A stretch of DNA of 64,000 bases, from the NCBI RefSeq assembly GCF_036688685.1, contig NZ_JAQQPS010000006.1:124001-188000 (forward strand), given 5' to 3'. The stretch is from JALYUM01 sp036688685 (GTDB lineage Bacteria > Pseudomonadota > Gammaproteobacteria > Burkholderiales > Burkholderiaceae_D). Of the stretch, positions 19,535-28,829 are shown piece by piece. How positions within the stretch are numbered: position 1 is the first letter of the stretch; every line of letters begins with the position of its first letter. The notes beneath the pieces were generated by a model. It had not been told where the DNA came from. It saw only the letters and a program-made list of their open reading frames with translations, and made no database searches. The translations under genes were made by a program, and so were the position numbers.

Positions 19535-22180
19535 TTAGTTGGCGAGTGCTTTGGAAATCACTTCGCGCACATCGTTCGACAGTTTCTTGCGGCCGGCAAC
19601 TTGCTGCAGCGCTTTTTTCATGTGCGCCTGGAAGGCCGGCGCATAGCGGCGCCAGCGGTCCATCGCGCGCGCGAGTCGGCTGGCCACTTGCGGATTCAAA
19701 GCGTCGAGCGCGATGACCTGCTCGGCCCAGAACACATAGCCGCTGCCGTCCGCCGCGTGGAACTGCACCGGGTTGGCGGCACAGAACGTCGACACCAGGC
19801 TGCGTGCGCGGTTCGGGTTGCGCAGGCTGAAGGCCGGATGCGTCATCAAGGCGCGCACCGCTTTCAGGTCTGTTTTCGGCGACGAGGCCTGCATCGAAAA
19901 CCATTTGTCGACGACCAGTGCCTCGTTAGAGAAATCGTCGTAGAACGCGGCCAGCGCCACGGCGGCGCCCGCAGCCTCGGCGTGTACCAGCGCGCTCAGG
20001 GCGGCGCTGCGGTCGGTCATATTGGTGGCGTTGTCGCACTGCGTTTGCGCCAGCGCGATGGCTTGCGCATCGTGCGCGGCGCACAGGTAAGCCAGCGCCA
20101 GGTTTTTCAGCGCCCGGCGGCCGCTCGATACGGCGTCCGGGCTGTACGCGCCTGGGGTCTGGTTGGCGTCGTACTGCGCCATCAGTTCTTCACGCAAGCG
20201 CGCGCCGATGGTGGCGCGCACGAATTGCCGCGCCGTGTGGATGGCTTGCGGGTCGACGCTGTCCATCTGCTCGGCCATCATGGTTTCCGATGGCAACACG
20301 ATGGCTTGCTCGCGGAAGGCGGCGTCGAGCGATGCGTCCGTCAACATCTTGCGCAGACCTTCAATGAAGACCTCGTCCAGGGTCAATTCTTCGCCGGCAA
20401 TAACAGCGCGCGTGAGCCGCAGCAGGCGCGTCATGGCCAGACGCTGGCCGGCTTCCCAGCGGTTGACCGGGTCGCTGTCGTGGCTGAACAGGTGCAGCAG
20501 GGCTGCGTCGCTGTAGTTATATTCGAGCACGATCGGCGCGGAAAAATCGCGCAGGATCGACGGGGTCGGCTCTTCCTTAATGCCTTCAAACACGAAGCTT
20601 TGCGCCGCTTGCGTCAATTCCAGCACAGCCGTGGTGCCTGCCCTGGCGCCATTCAGGGTTAAGGACATGTCCTGGCCTGCAGCATTGAGCAAGCCGACCG
20701 CGACGGGGATATGGAAGGGCAGCTTGGTCGGCTGGCCGGGCGTGGCCGGGCACGACTGCGCCAGCGTGATGGTGTAGGTCTGCGCGGCCGCATCGTACGC
20801 CGTTTCTGCTTGCACGATCGGGGTGCCAGCCTGGCTGTACCAACGCTCGAACTGGACGAAGTCGCGCTGGTTGGCGTCGGCCATGGCGGCGCGGAAGTCA
20901 TCGCACTCCACAGCTTGCCCATCGTGGCGCTGGAAGTACAAATCCATGCCCTTGCGGAAGCCATCGCGGCCCACCAGGGTTTGGTACATGCGCACGACTT
21001 CGGCGCCCTTCTCGTACACGGTGACCGTATAAAAATTGTTAATTTCGACGAAGGAATCGGGACGCACCGGGTGCGCCATCGGGCCGGCGTCTTCCGGGAA
21101 CTGGGCCTGGCGCAAGGTGCGCACCTGGTCGATGCGGCCGACCGCGCGGCCGCTGCTTGTACCGATCATGTCGGCGGAGAATTCCTGGTCGCGGAACACC
21201 GTCAGACCTTCTTTCAGCGACAACTGGAACCAGTCGCGGCAGGTGACGCGGTTGCCGGTCCAGTTATGGAAATATTCGTGGCCCACCACCGCTTCGATGC
21301 CGGCGAAGTCGACGTCGGTGGCGACGCGCGGATTGGCCAGCACGTATTTGGTGTTGAAGATGTTCAGGCCCTTGTTTTCCATCGCGCCCATATTGAAGTC
21401 GCCGACAGCGACGATCATGAAGCGGTCCAGGTCCAGTTCCAGGCCAAAACGCTGTTCGTCCCAGCGGATGCTGTTTTTCAGCGACTGCATGGCGTAGTCG
21501 GTTTTATCCAGGTTGCCGTCTTCCACCCAGACTTGCAGCAGCGCATCGCGGCCGTCGGCGAGGCGGAACGTTTCTTCCTGGCAGACCAGTTTGGCCGCCA
21601 CCAGCGCGAACAGATACGAGGGCTTCTTGAACGGGTCTTCCCACTTGGCGTAATGGCGGCCGTCGGGCAAATCGCCCTCGTCCACCAGGTTGCCGTTCGA
21701 CAGCAGCACCGGGTACTGCGCCTTGTTGGCGCGCAGCATGACGGTGTAGGTCGCCATCACGTCCGGGCGGTCCGGGAAATACGTGATGCTTCTGAAACCT
21801 TCGGCTTCGCATTGCGTGAAAAAGTTGCCGTTCGAGCGGTACAGGCCGCTGAGCGAGGTATTCAGCTCGGGCGCGCACAGCGTCTCGATTTCCAGCGTGA
21901 CTTCTTCGGGCGCGTCCGGGATGCGCAGCATATTCCCGTCGATGCGGTAAGCACGCTTCGGCAGCACCGCACCGTTCATGCGGATAGCGACCAGGTTCAG
22001 CTTGTCGCCATACAGCTCGATCTCGCGCTGGGCACTGGCAGGATTCCTGCGCATGCTCAGGCGGCTGGCGACGATGGTGCGCAGCGGGTCGAGGTCGAAG
22101 CCCAGTTCGACGGTATCGACCAGGTAGCTTGGCGGCGTGTAGTCCTGGCGGTAGATGGTCTGGGGTGTGTCTGTACGCAT
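19535..22180 (-). CDS. pepN: Aminopeptidase N (M1 zinc metallopeptidase)
   Basis: 881 residues, typical of proteobacterial PepN. The exopeptidase motif GAMEN appears in FNMGAMENKGLNIFN, and the zinc site is HEYFHNW with the third ligand Glu in SLKEGLT (HExxH-x18-E). The C-terminal DUF3458-like helical domain is complete. It removes N-terminal residues from cytoplasmic peptides during protein turnover. The start MRTDTPQTIYRQDY fits the family. Confidence 0.96.
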   Translation of the reverse strand: MRTDTPQTIYRQDYTPPSYLVDTVELGFDLDPLRTIVASRLSMRRNPASAQREIELYGDKLNLVAIRMNGAVLPKRAYRIDGNMLRIPDAPEEVTLEIETLCAPELNTSLSGLYRSNGNFFTQCEAEGFRSITYFPDRPDVMATYTVMLRANKAQYPVLLSNGNLVDEGDLPDGRHYAKWEDPFKKPSYLFALVAAKLVCQEETFRLADGRDALLQVWVEDGNLDKTDYAMQSLKNSIRWDEQRFGLELDLDRFMIVAVGDFNMGAMENKGLNIFNTKYVLANPRVATDVDFAGIEAVVGHEYFHNWTGNRVTCRDWFQLSLKEGLTVFRDQEFSADMIGTSSGRAVGRIDQVRTLRQAQFPEDAGPMAHPVRPDSFVEINNFYTVTVYEKGAEVVRMYQTLVGRDGFRKGMDLYFQRHDGQAVECDDFRAAMADANQRDFVQFERWYSQAGTPIVQAETAYDAAAQTYTITLAQSCPATPGQPTKLPFHIPVAVGLLNAAGQDMSLTLNGARAGTTAVLELTQAAQSFVFEGIKEEPTPSILRDFSAPIVLEYNYSDAALLHLFSHDSDPVNRWEAGQRLAMTRLLRLTRAVIAGEELTLDEVFIEGLRKMLTDASLDAAFREQAIVLPSETMMAEQMDSVDPQAIHTARQFVRATIGARLREELMAQYDANQTPGAYSPDAVSSGRRALKNLALAYLCAAHDAQAIALAQTQCDNATNMTDRSAALSALVHAEAAGAAVALAAFYDDFSNEALVVDKWFSMQASSPKTDLKAVRALMTHPAFSLRNPNRARSLVSTFCAANPVQFHAADGSGYVFWAEQVIALDALNPQVASRLARAMDRWRRYAPAFQAHMKKALQQVAGRKKLSNDVREVISKALAN

Positions 22181-22374
22181 GAGAGTGTCCGCATCGACAA
22201 GGGAGAAGGTCCCATTTTACCAAGTGACGGGGCGCGCGCTGACGTTTCCTACCAATTTCACACCGTGTATCGCACTGTACGTCGGGTGAGAAGGTGTAAG
22301 CGAACGAGCAAGAATTCCTCCCAGGTAGTAATCTGAGCATAGGCAAGTACCGTCCATAGAAGGAGTAAGCGACC

Positions 22375-23010
22375 ATGAAACGCGTTATACGAAACTTGAT
22401 GATCACCGGCGCCGCGGCGCTGACGCTGGTGCTGGGCGGTTGCGCCACCACCGTGCGCAGCGACGTGACCACCTTCCAGCAATGGCCTGCGCAAATGCAG
22501 GACAAGAGTTACAGCTTCACAGCGCCGTCGGCGCAGGACGACACGCTGGAATTGCGTGCGTACCAGAACCTGGTGCGTGGCGAACTGACCAAACTGGGCT
22601 TCAGGGAAGCGACCGGGGCGCCTGCCCTGCACGTTTCCATGCGCTTCATGACCACCGATATTCCGGTGCAAGTCGTCGAGCCCGCCTTTCCCGGCTTCTA
22701 CCCCTACGGCGGCTTCTACGGCCCACGCCGCTTTGGCGGCTTCTACGGCGGCCCGTTCTTCGGCAACCCGTATTTCGGCGGCTATGGCATGCCGGCGTAT
22801 GACGTCCGTGAAGAACACCGTTACCAGCGCCAGCTGCAAATCCTGATTGCCTCCAGCACCGGGCAACCCCTGTTCGACGTCACGGTGAGAAATACCAGCC
22901 GGTCGGCGTCGACGCCAGCCATGATGCCGGCCCTGGTGCAGAGCGCGTTCGAAGGCTTCCCGGGCCCGAACGGCGCCGTGCGCAGAATCGAATTAAAGCA
23001 GAACAGCTAA
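22375..23010 (+). CDS. DUF4136-type outer-membrane lipoprotein
   Basis: 211 residues with a lipoprotein signal ending LVLGGCATT (lipobox LGGC), so the mature N-terminus is a lipidated Cys. The body begins SDVTTFQQWPAQMQDKSYSF, as in DUF4136 lipoproteins, and contains a Gly/Tyr/Phe-rich low-complexity stretch (residues about 105-140: GFYPYGGFYGPRRFGGFYGG). The Shine-Dalgarno AAGGAG precedes the ATG. Function unknown. Its stop codon lies at the very edge of the 171-bp repeat element. Confidence 0.8.
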   Translation: MKRVIRNLMITGAAALTLVLGGCATTVRSDVTTFQQWPAQMQDKSYSFTAPSAQDDTLELRAYQNLVRGELTKLGFREATGAPALHVSMRFMTTDIPVQVVEPAFPGFYPYGGFYGPRRFGGFYGGPFFGNPYFGGYGMPAYDVREEHRYQRQLQILIASSTGQPLFDVTVRNTSRSASTPAMMPALVQSAFEGFPGPNGAVRRIELKQNS

Positions 23011-23181
23011 GTGCCTATCCCAGTAGTGCGGAGTCGCTGCTGCCGCGCCTGACAAGCGTGGACTGCGTTGCTCGTCGTAGCATGGCTAGCCATGCGTCCT
23101 CCTCTCGCCTTGCCCACACTCGCCATGCATCGCGGACGCGCATGTCGGCATCCGCTTCCTCCTACCTACTGGGATAGGCAC
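23011..23181. mobile_element. MITE-like 171-bp element with 16-bp perfect terminal inverted repeats
   Basis: GTGCCTATCCCAGTAG (23011-23026) is perfectly complementary to CTACTGGGATAGGCAC (23166-23181). The trinucleotide TAA flanks both outer ends, compatible with a 3-bp target duplication, although the left one is also the lipoprotein stop codon. Inside is a 16-bp perfect palindrome GCATGGCTAGCCATGC (23080-23095). There is no open frame of note. It looks like a non-autonomous miniature element or a species-specific structured repeat. Confidence 0.65.
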
Positions 23182-23184
23182 TAA

Positions 23185-23331
23185 TTACGAGTAGTACGCT
23201 TCCGACCCCACCGTAATCAACACCACCAGCAACACCGCCAGCACCAGCACGATCAGCAGCCGCCCGAACCGGGGGCTGCTCGTCGTTTCTGGCTCGCCTG
23301 GCCCATCGTTGTCGTCGCTGAACTCTCTCAT
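23185..23331 (-). CDS. Small single-pass membrane protein
   Basis: 48 residues starting MREFSDDNDGPGEPETTSSP, with a hydrophobic segment LLIVLVLAVLLVVLITV near the C-terminus and ending GSEAYYS. The start ATG overlaps the stop of the quinone oxidoreductase gene (ATGA at 23331-23328), which supports translation. The acidic N-terminus is predicted cytoplasmic. No family recognised. Confidence 0.6.
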   Translation of the reverse strand: MREFSDDNDGPGEPETTSSPRFGRLLIVLVLAVLLVVLITVGSEAYYS

Positions 23332-24314
23332 GACGCTACACCCGGCAGCAAAATCGTGGAGCCGGTCGTTTTACGTGCTTCCAGCGCCCGGTGTGCATCG
23401 GCTGCCTGCGCCAGCGGGAAACGCTGCCCAATGTTAATTTTTACGGCACCACTAGCCACGATGTCGAACAGGTCCTGCGCCGTCGCTTCCAGTTCTGCGC
23501 GCGTGGCCGTGTAGCTGACCAGCGTCGGGCGCGTGATGTACAGCGAGCCGCGCGAGACCAGTTCGGTCAGCGAGAACGGCGGCACCGGCCCGGACGCATT
23601 GCCGAAGCTGACCATGGTGCCGCGCGGCGCCAGGCAATCGAGCGAACCGATGAAGGTGTCCTTGCCGATGGAATCGAACACCACCGGCACCTTCGCGCCC
23701 CCGGTAATTTCCTTGACCCGTTCCACGAAGTTCTCCGTGTTGTAGTTGATGACGTGCGCCGCACCATGCGCCAGTGCCAGCTCGGCTTTCTCGTTGGACC
23801 CCACGGTGCCGATCAGGTTCACCCCCAATGCACGCGCCCATTGACATGCAATCAGGCCGACGCCGCCCGCTGCCGCGTGAAACAGGATGGTGTCGCCCGC
23901 CTTCACGGGATACGTGCGTTTCAACAGGTACTGGACCGTCATGCCCTGCAACATCATCGCAGCAGCTGTGTCGAAATCGATGGCGTCCGGCAAGCGCAGC
24001 AGGATATCGGCCGGCATCACCCGCACTTCGCTGTAGGACCCGTTCGGGCGCGCGGCATAGGCCACGCGGTCGCCTATGGCCACGTGCGTGACGCCCTCGC
24101 CCACCGCCTCGACCACGCCGGCCGCTTCCTGGCCCAGGCCGCTTGGCAGATCGAGCGGATACAGGCCGGTGCGAAAATAAACGTCGATGAAATTGATGCC
24201 GATGGCGTGGTGGCGCACGCGCGCCTGGCCCGGGCCCGGTTCGCCCACTTCCACGTCGACGTACTCGAGTACTTCAGGTCCGCCGGTGCGGGAAAACTGG
24301 ATTGCCTTGGACAT
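23328..24314 (-). CDS. qor: NADPH:quinone reductase, zeta-crystallin type
   Basis: 328 residues of the zinc-free medium-chain dehydrogenase family. Seen are the N-terminal MSKAIQFSRTGGPEVLEYVD, the GINFIDVYFRTGLYP segment diagnostic of QOR, LPSGLGQEAAGVVEAVGEGV, and the NADPH-binding AAAGGVGLIACQWARALG. It reduces quinones one electron at a time. It is co-directional with the transporter upstream (9-base gap) and the small membrane protein downstream. Confidence 0.93.
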   Translation of the reverse strand: MSKAIQFSRTGGPEVLEYVDVEVGEPGPGQARVRHHAIGINFIDVYFRTGLYPLDLPSGLGQEAAGVVEAVGEGVTHVAIGDRVAYAARPNGSYSEVRVMPADILLRLPDAIDFDTAAAMMLQGMTVQYLLKRTYPVKAGDTILFHAAAGGVGLIACQWARALGVNLIGTVGSNEKAELALAHGAAHVINYNTENFVERVKEITGGAKVPVVFDSIGKDTFIGSLDCLAPRGTMVSFGNASGPVPPFSLTELVSRGSLYITRPTLVSYTATRAELEATAQDLFDIVASGAVKINIGQRFPLAQAADAHRALEARKTTGSTILLPGVAS

Positions 24315-24323
24315 CGTGATCTC

Positions 24324-25259
24324 CTATTTTTTAAGTGACAGCATATAACTACCGGCCAGGACCAGCGCAGTGCCGGCCAGTTGCACCGCGGTGATCGGCT
24401 CGCCGAGGATCAGCGCGCCCAGGAACAGTGTCGAAATCGGCCCGACCATGCCGGCCTGCGACGCGGTCGGCGCACCGATGCGCTGCACGGCCATCATGGT
24501 CATGAAGACCGGGACGACGGTACAAAAGATGCCGTTGGCCAGCGACAGCCAGTACACCGGCGCCGGCTGGACCAGCATGCTCACTGGCCGCAGCAGTAAA
24601 AACTGGCCGATGCAGGCGACGCTCGAGACGCACATTGCGTAAGACACCAGCCGCAGCGAGCCGATCCGGCGCACCAGTTCGCCCGAGCCGAGCAAATAGA
24701 TCGAATACGAAATGGCCGAACACAGCACGAAGGTGGCGCCGAGGACGGTCGAGCCTGCCCCGCCATGCAAATCGTGCAGGAACACGAACACAATGCCGCA
24801 GTAGGACAGGCCCAGCGCCATCCATTCAAGCCGGCTGATGCGGCGCTTGAAAAACACCGCAGTAATGAGGAGCACGAAACTGGGCGTGAGGAACAGGATC
24901 AGCCGTTCCAGGCCGACCGAAATGTATTGCAGCCCGAGGAAATCGAAGTAGCTCGACAGGTAGTAACCGACCAGGCCGAGGCCGACCAGGCGCCAGCGGT
25001 CGGCCTGGGACAGCGGCGGGCCAACGCGCATCTGCCACAGCGCGACGATGGCGAACACCGGCAGCGAAAACAGCATGCGAAAACCGAGCAGGGTGACGGC
25101 GTCGATCTGGTAGCGGTAGAGCAGCTTGGCGACGACCGCCTTCATGGAAAACAGCACGGCGCCGATGATGGCGATGGCCAGGCCCTGCACCAGGGCGGGC
25201 CGGCTGAGGGCGTGGTAGGGGTCGGCGTGCGGCACGGCACTTGCAATTTTGGTCATCAA
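24324..25259 (-). CDS. EamA-family (DMT superfamily) transporter
   Basis: 311 residues with about ten hydrophobic segments in two EamA repeats, for example GLAIAIIGAVLFSMKAVVAK near the N-terminus and LFLGALILGEPITAVQLAGT near the C-terminus. The latter carries the E-P motif usual in the second repeat. Such inner-membrane proteins export or exchange small metabolites; the substrate cannot be told. It starts at the ATG at 25259 or 25256. Confidence 0.9.
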   Translation of the reverse strand: MMTKIASAVPHADPYHALSRPALVQGLAIAIIGAVLFSMKAVVAKLLYRYQIDAVTLLGFRMLFSLPVFAIVALWQMRVGPPLSQADRWRLVGLGLVGYYLSSYFDFLGLQYISVGLERLILFLTPSFVLLITAVFFKRRISRLEWMALGLSYCGIVFVFLHDLHGGAGSTVLGATFVLCSAISYSIYLLGSGELVRRIGSLRLVSYAMCVSSVACIGQFLLLRPVSMLVQPAPVYWLSLANGIFCTVVPVFMTMMAVQRIGAPTASQAGMVGPISTLFLGALILGEPITAVQLAGTALVLAGSYMLSLKK

Positions 25260-25375
25260 GCGATTGTAATTGGAATCGTCGCGGCTGGCTTGCGAGGGTA
25301 ATGCGTAGCAATTTTGAAATGAGGCCTATGATAAAATGTCGGCCACTCGTGCATACCGTCTAAGGAATTTCAGTC

Positions 25376-26101
25376 ATGGCTGGACACAGCAAATGGGCCA
25401 ATATCAAGCATAAAAAGGCCGCTACCGATGCCAAACGCGGCAAGATCTGGACGCGTCTGATCAAGGAAATCACGGTCGCAGCCCGAATGGGCGGCGGCGA
25501 CGTCGACGCCAACCCGCGCCTGCGCCTGGCAGTCGACAAGGCAGCCGACGCGAATATGCCGAAGGAAAACGTGACACGCGCCGTGCAGCGCGGCTCCGGC
25601 ACGCTGGACGGCGTCAACTATGAAGAAGTACGCTACGAAGGCTACGGCATCGGCGGCGCGGCGATCATCGTCGACTGCATGACCGACAACCGGGTCCGTA
25701 CCGTGGCCGAAGTGCGCCACGCCTTCAACAAGAACGGTGGCAATATGGGCAACGAAGGCTCGGTGGCCTTCATGTTCCAGCATTGCGGCCAGTTCCTGTT
25801 CGCGCCCGGCGTGAATGAAGACAAGTTGATGGAAGCGGCGCTCGAAGCCGGCGCCGACGACGTGGTGCAGGATGAAGAAGGCGGCTTCGAAGTGCTGTGC
25901 GACCCGTTCGCGTTTTCCAACGTCAAGGACGCGCTGGAGAAAGCCGGATTCAAGGCCGAAGTGGCCGAGATCATCTGGAAGCCGGCGGCGGAAACCGTGT
26001 TCACGGGCGAAGACGCCGTCAAAATGCAGAAAATCCTCGACGCGCTGGAAAACCTGGACGATGTCCAGGCAGTGTTTACCAACGCCCTGATTGAAGATTA
26101 A
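25376..26101 (+). CDS. yebC: YebC/PmpR-family DNA-binding regulator / translation factor
   Basis: 241 residues with the universal N-terminus [20 protein letters not shown] and the downstream [20 protein letters not shown] segment. Family members bind DNA as regulators, and some YebC proteins ease ribosome stalling at proline runs. AAGGAA precedes the ATG. It reads into purD with only a 13-base gap, so the two are co-transcribed. Confidence 0.95.
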   Translation: MAGHSKWANIKHKKAATDAKRGKIWTRLIKEITVAARMGGGDVDANPRLRLAVDKAADANMPKENVTRAVQRGSGTLDGVNYEEVRYEGYGIGGAAIIVDCMTDNRVRTVAEVRHAFNKNGGNMGNEGSVAFMFQHCGQFLFAPGVNEDKLMEAALEAGADDVVQDEEGGFEVLCDPFAFSNVKDALEKAGFKAEVAEIIWKPAAETVFTGEDAVKMQKILDALENLDDVQAVFTNALIED

Positions 26102-26114
26102 CGCGGAAAACCCC

Positions 26115-27383
26115 ATGAAAATCCTGGTAGTCGGCGCTGGCGGCCGTGAACATGCCCTGGCCTGGAAACTGGCCCAATCGGAACGCATCCAGATGGTCTA
26201 CGTTGCCCCTGGCAACGCCGGCACCGCGCGCGATACGCGCCTGGTCAACGTCGACATCACCGATCCGGCGCAACTGGCCGACTTCGCCCAGGCCGAACAC
26301 ATCGCGCTGACGCTGGTCGGCCCGGAAGTGCCGCTGGCAGCGGGCATCGTCAACATCTTCCGCGGCCGCGGCCTGAAAATTTTCGGTCCGACCAAAGAAG
26401 CGGCGCAACTCGAAAGTTCAAAAGACTTCGCCAAGGCGTTCATGGAGCGCCATGGCATTCCGACCGCGAAGTACCAGACTTTTTCGGACGCGGCCCCGGC
26501 CCACGCCTACATCGACGCGATGGGTGCGCCGATCGTCATCAAGGCCGACGGCCTGGCTGCCGGCAAGGGCGTCGTGGTTGCCGTGTCGCTGGAAGAAGCG
26601 CACGGCGCGGTCGACCACATGCTGGCCGATAACGCCTTCGGCGACGCCGGTGCACGCATCGTCATCGAAGAGTTTTTGACCGGCGAGGAAGCCAGCTTCA
26701 TCGTCATGTGCGACGGCAAACATGTGCTGCCGCTGGCCACCAGCCAGGACCACAAGCGTTTGAAGGACCACGATGAAGGCCCGAACACGGGCGGCATGGG
26801 CGCGTATTCGCCGGCTGCCATCGTCACGCCGGAAATGCATGCACGCGTGATGCGCGAGATTATCAACCCGACCATCGCGGGCATGGCGCGCGACGGCATC
26901 ATTTTCACGGGCTTTTTGTATGCCGGCCTGATGATCGATGCGGCGGGCAATCCGCGCACGCTGGAATTTAACTGCCGCATGGGCGACCCGGAAACCCAGC
27001 CGATCATGGCGCGCTTGAAAAGCGATCTGGTCGGGGTGCTGGAACATGCCTGCAACGGCACGCTCGACACCGTGGAACTGGAGTGGGATCGGCGCACGGC
27101 CGTGGGCGTGGTGATGGCCGCGGCCGGGTATCCCGATGCGCCGGTCAAGGGCGCGGTCATCGACGGCATTCCGGCCGAGACGGCGGAATCGATGGTGTTT
27201 CATGCCGGGACCACGCAGGCGGGCGGGCAGTTGCTGACCAATGGCGGGCGGGTCTTGTGCGTGGTGGGGCTGGGCGACAGCGTCAAGATGGCGCAGAAGC
27301 AGGCGTATGAGGTGGTCGAGCAGATTCACTTCGATGGGGCGCAGTACCGGCATGATATTGGCTGGCGTGGGATCAAGCAGTAA
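26115..27383 (+). CDS. purD: Phosphoribosylamine-glycine ligase
   Basis: 422 residues from the ATG at 26115 (MKILVVGAGGREHALAWKLA), the usual PurD length and start. It carries out step two of de novo purine synthesis, ATP-dependent joining of glycine to phosphoribosylamine. ATP-grasp landmarks include APIVIKADGLAAGKGVVVAV, the DHKRLKDHDEGPNTGGMGAY signature and TLEFNCRMGDPETQ. A longer in-frame start at 26091 overlaps yebC and is not needed. Confidence 0.96.
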   Translation: MKILVVGAGGREHALAWKLAQSERIQMVYVAPGNAGTARDTRLVNVDITDPAQLADFAQAEHIALTLVGPEVPLAAGIVNIFRGRGLKIFGPTKEAAQLESSKDFAKAFMERHGIPTAKYQTFSDAAPAHAYIDAMGAPIVIKADGLAAGKGVVVAVSLEEAHGAVDHMLADNAFGDAGARIVIEEFLTGEEASFIVMCDGKHVLPLATSQDHKRLKDHDEGPNTGGMGAYSPAAIVTPEMHARVMREIINPTIAGMARDGIIFTGFLYAGLMIDAAGNPRTLEFNCRMGDPETQPIMARLKSDLVGVLEHACNGTLDTVELEWDRRTAVGVVMAAAGYPDAPVKGAVIDGIPAETAESMVFHAGTTQAGGQLLTNGGRVLCVVGLGDSVKMAQKQAYEVVEQIHFDGAQYRHDIGWRGIKQ

Positions 27384-27410
27384 AAACAATTAGTACCGCC
27401 GCCCTCCAGA

Positions 27411-27445
27411 CCGTCATACCGGCGAAAGCCGGTACCCATACTGAG
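27411..27445. repeat. Left arm of 35-bp inverted repeat flanking the GIY-YIG gene
   Basis: CCGTCATACCGGCGAAAGCC followed by GGTACCCATACTGAG. It is the reverse complement, with one mismatch in 35, of 27802-27836, and contains its own small hairpin ACCGGCGAAAGCCGGT. It ends 2 bases before the stop codon of the nuclease gene. Confidence 0.85.
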
Positions 27446-27447
27446 CA

Positions 27448-27741
27448 TCACCCACAGATATCAGAAAACAAATCGCGCCAGTGCGGATTTGTTTTCTGGA
27501 TCAGTTCAATTTTCCAGGCGCGCTGCCATTCCTTCAGCTGCTTTTCGCGCGTGATCGCAGCCATGATGTAGCCGTGCATTTCATACCAAACGAGCTGCTT
27601 GACGTTGTACTGCTTGGTGAAACCGCTGACAAAACCCTCGCGGTGCTCCCAAACGCGTTTGATCAGGTCGGACGTGACGCCGATGTACAGCGTTCCGTAT
27701 GGTCGGCTGGCAAGCAGGTAGACGTAGCTGTATTTGTCCAT
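27448..27741 (-). CDS. GIY-YIG nuclease-superfamily protein
   Basis: 97 residues, all of it one GIY-YIG domain: YVYLLASRPYGTLYIGVTSD (the YVY...YIG strands), then LIKRVWEHREG with the catalytic Arg, and YNVKQLVWYEMHGYIMAAIT followed by REKQLKEWQRAWK with the metal-binding Glu. It belongs with the small YhbQ/UPF0213-like proteins, whose cellular role is poorly known. It stands alone between purD and hemF and is enclosed by 35-bp inverted repeats, suggesting that gene and repeats travel together (inference). Confidence 0.9.
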   Translation of the reverse strand: MDKYSYVYLLASRPYGTLYIGVTSDLIKRVWEHREGFVSGFTKQYNVKQLVWYEMHGYIMAAITREKQLKEWQRAWKIELIQKTNPHWRDLFSDICG

Positions 27742-27801
27742 CGAGCGATGATGGGCTTGCGCTGATTGGCGCGGATGCGCTGGCGCAAACGCGTTCCGAC
27801 A

Positions 27802-27836
27802 CTCAGTATGGGTACCGGCTTGCGCCGGTATGACGG
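27802..27836. repeat. Right arm of 35-bp inverted repeat flanking the GIY-YIG gene
   Basis: Bases 27802-27836 complement 27411-27445 with 34 of 35 matches. The internal hairpin here is ACCGGCTTGCGCCGGT. The arm lies 60 bases upstream of the nuclease start codon and about 90 bases before hemF. Confidence 0.85.
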
Positions 27837-27926
27837 ATCTGGCGGTAGTGGTGATAAATACGACCCGGTTCTGTCATCTGTCCGTAGTGTACAATCCACC
27901 CTCAATTTTTCCCCCTTCATTCCCGA

Positions 27927-28829
27927 ATGTCCTCCCCCTCCCCATCCACCGTCAAAACCTGGCTCCTGGCCCTGCAAGAACGCATCGTCAGCGCGCTCGA
28001 GCAGGCTGACGGCCAGCCGTTTTTGCGCGATGCCTGGGAACGCCCCGAAGGCGGCGGTGGCGTATCGCGACTGATCGAGGAAGGCAATGTCATCGAACGC
28101 GGCGGCGTGAATTTCTCGCACGTGATGGGCGCGGCCCTGCCCCCGTCGGCCACCGCGGCACGCCCGGAGATGGCCGGCCGCGCCTGGGTCGCGATGGGTG
28201 TCTCGCTGGTGCTGCACCCGCGTAATCCGTACGCCCCGACAGTGCACATGAACGTGCGCTTTTTTGAAGCGGTCGCCGAGGGACAAGACCCGGTCTGGTG
28301 GTTCGGCGGCGGCATGGACCTGACACCCTATTATGGCAACGCGGATGACGCGCGCCACTTTCACCAGACCTGCGCCAACGCCGTCGGCCCCGACCTGCAC
28401 CCACGCTTCAAGTCCTGGTGCGACGACTACTTCACGCTCAAGCACCGCAAGGAGCCGCGCGGCGTGGGCGGCATCTTTTTCGATGACTTCCATGAAGGCG
28501 GTTTCGATGCAGCCTTCGCCATGGTGCAGCAAGTGGGCGACAGTTTTATCGACGCCTACTTGCCGATCCTGCAGGCGCGCAAGGACACCCCGTACGGCGA
28601 ACGCGAACGCGATTTCCAGTGCTACCGGCGCGGGCGCTACGTTGAGTTCAATCTGGTCTGGGACCGCGGCACGCTGTTCGGCCTGCAGTCGGGCGGGCGC
28701 ACGGAAGCGATTCTGATGTCGATGCCGCCGCTGGTGAAATGGCGCTACGACTGGCACCCGGCAGCGGGCACGCCGGAAGCGGCGCTGTACACCGACTTCC
28801 TGATCCACAAAGACTGGCTGAGCGCGTGA
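27927..28829 (+). CDS. hemF: Oxygen-dependent coproporphyrinogen III oxidase
   Basis: 300 residues, standard length. It converts coproporphyrinogen III to protoporphyrinogen IX with O2 in haem synthesis. Family segments visible are the [11 protein letters not shown] region, [28 protein letters not shown] and [15 protein letters not shown]. The start [20 protein letters not shown] is the first in-frame ATG; no clear Shine-Dalgarno precedes it. Its stop overlaps the nadD start. Confidence 0.96.
   Translation: MSSPSPSTVKTWLLALQERIVSALEQADGQPFLRDAWERPEGGGGVSRLIEEGNVIERGGVNFSHVMGAALPPSATAARPEMAGRAWVAMGVSLVLHPRNPYAPTVHMNVRFFEAVAEGQDPVWWFGGGMDLTPYYGNADDARHFHQTCANAVGPDLHPRFKSWCDDYFTLKHRKEPRGVGGIFFDDFHEGGFDAAFAMVQQVGDSFIDAYLPILQARKDTPYGERERDFQCYRRGRYVEFNLVWDRGTLFGLQSGGRTEAILMSMPPLVKWRYDWHPAAGTPEAALYTDFLIHKDWLSA

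Noticed and set aside
27411..27836. GIY-YIG gene with flanking repeats as a complete transposon.
   Set aside because: There is no target-site duplication outside the arms and no transposase, so only an association is claimed.
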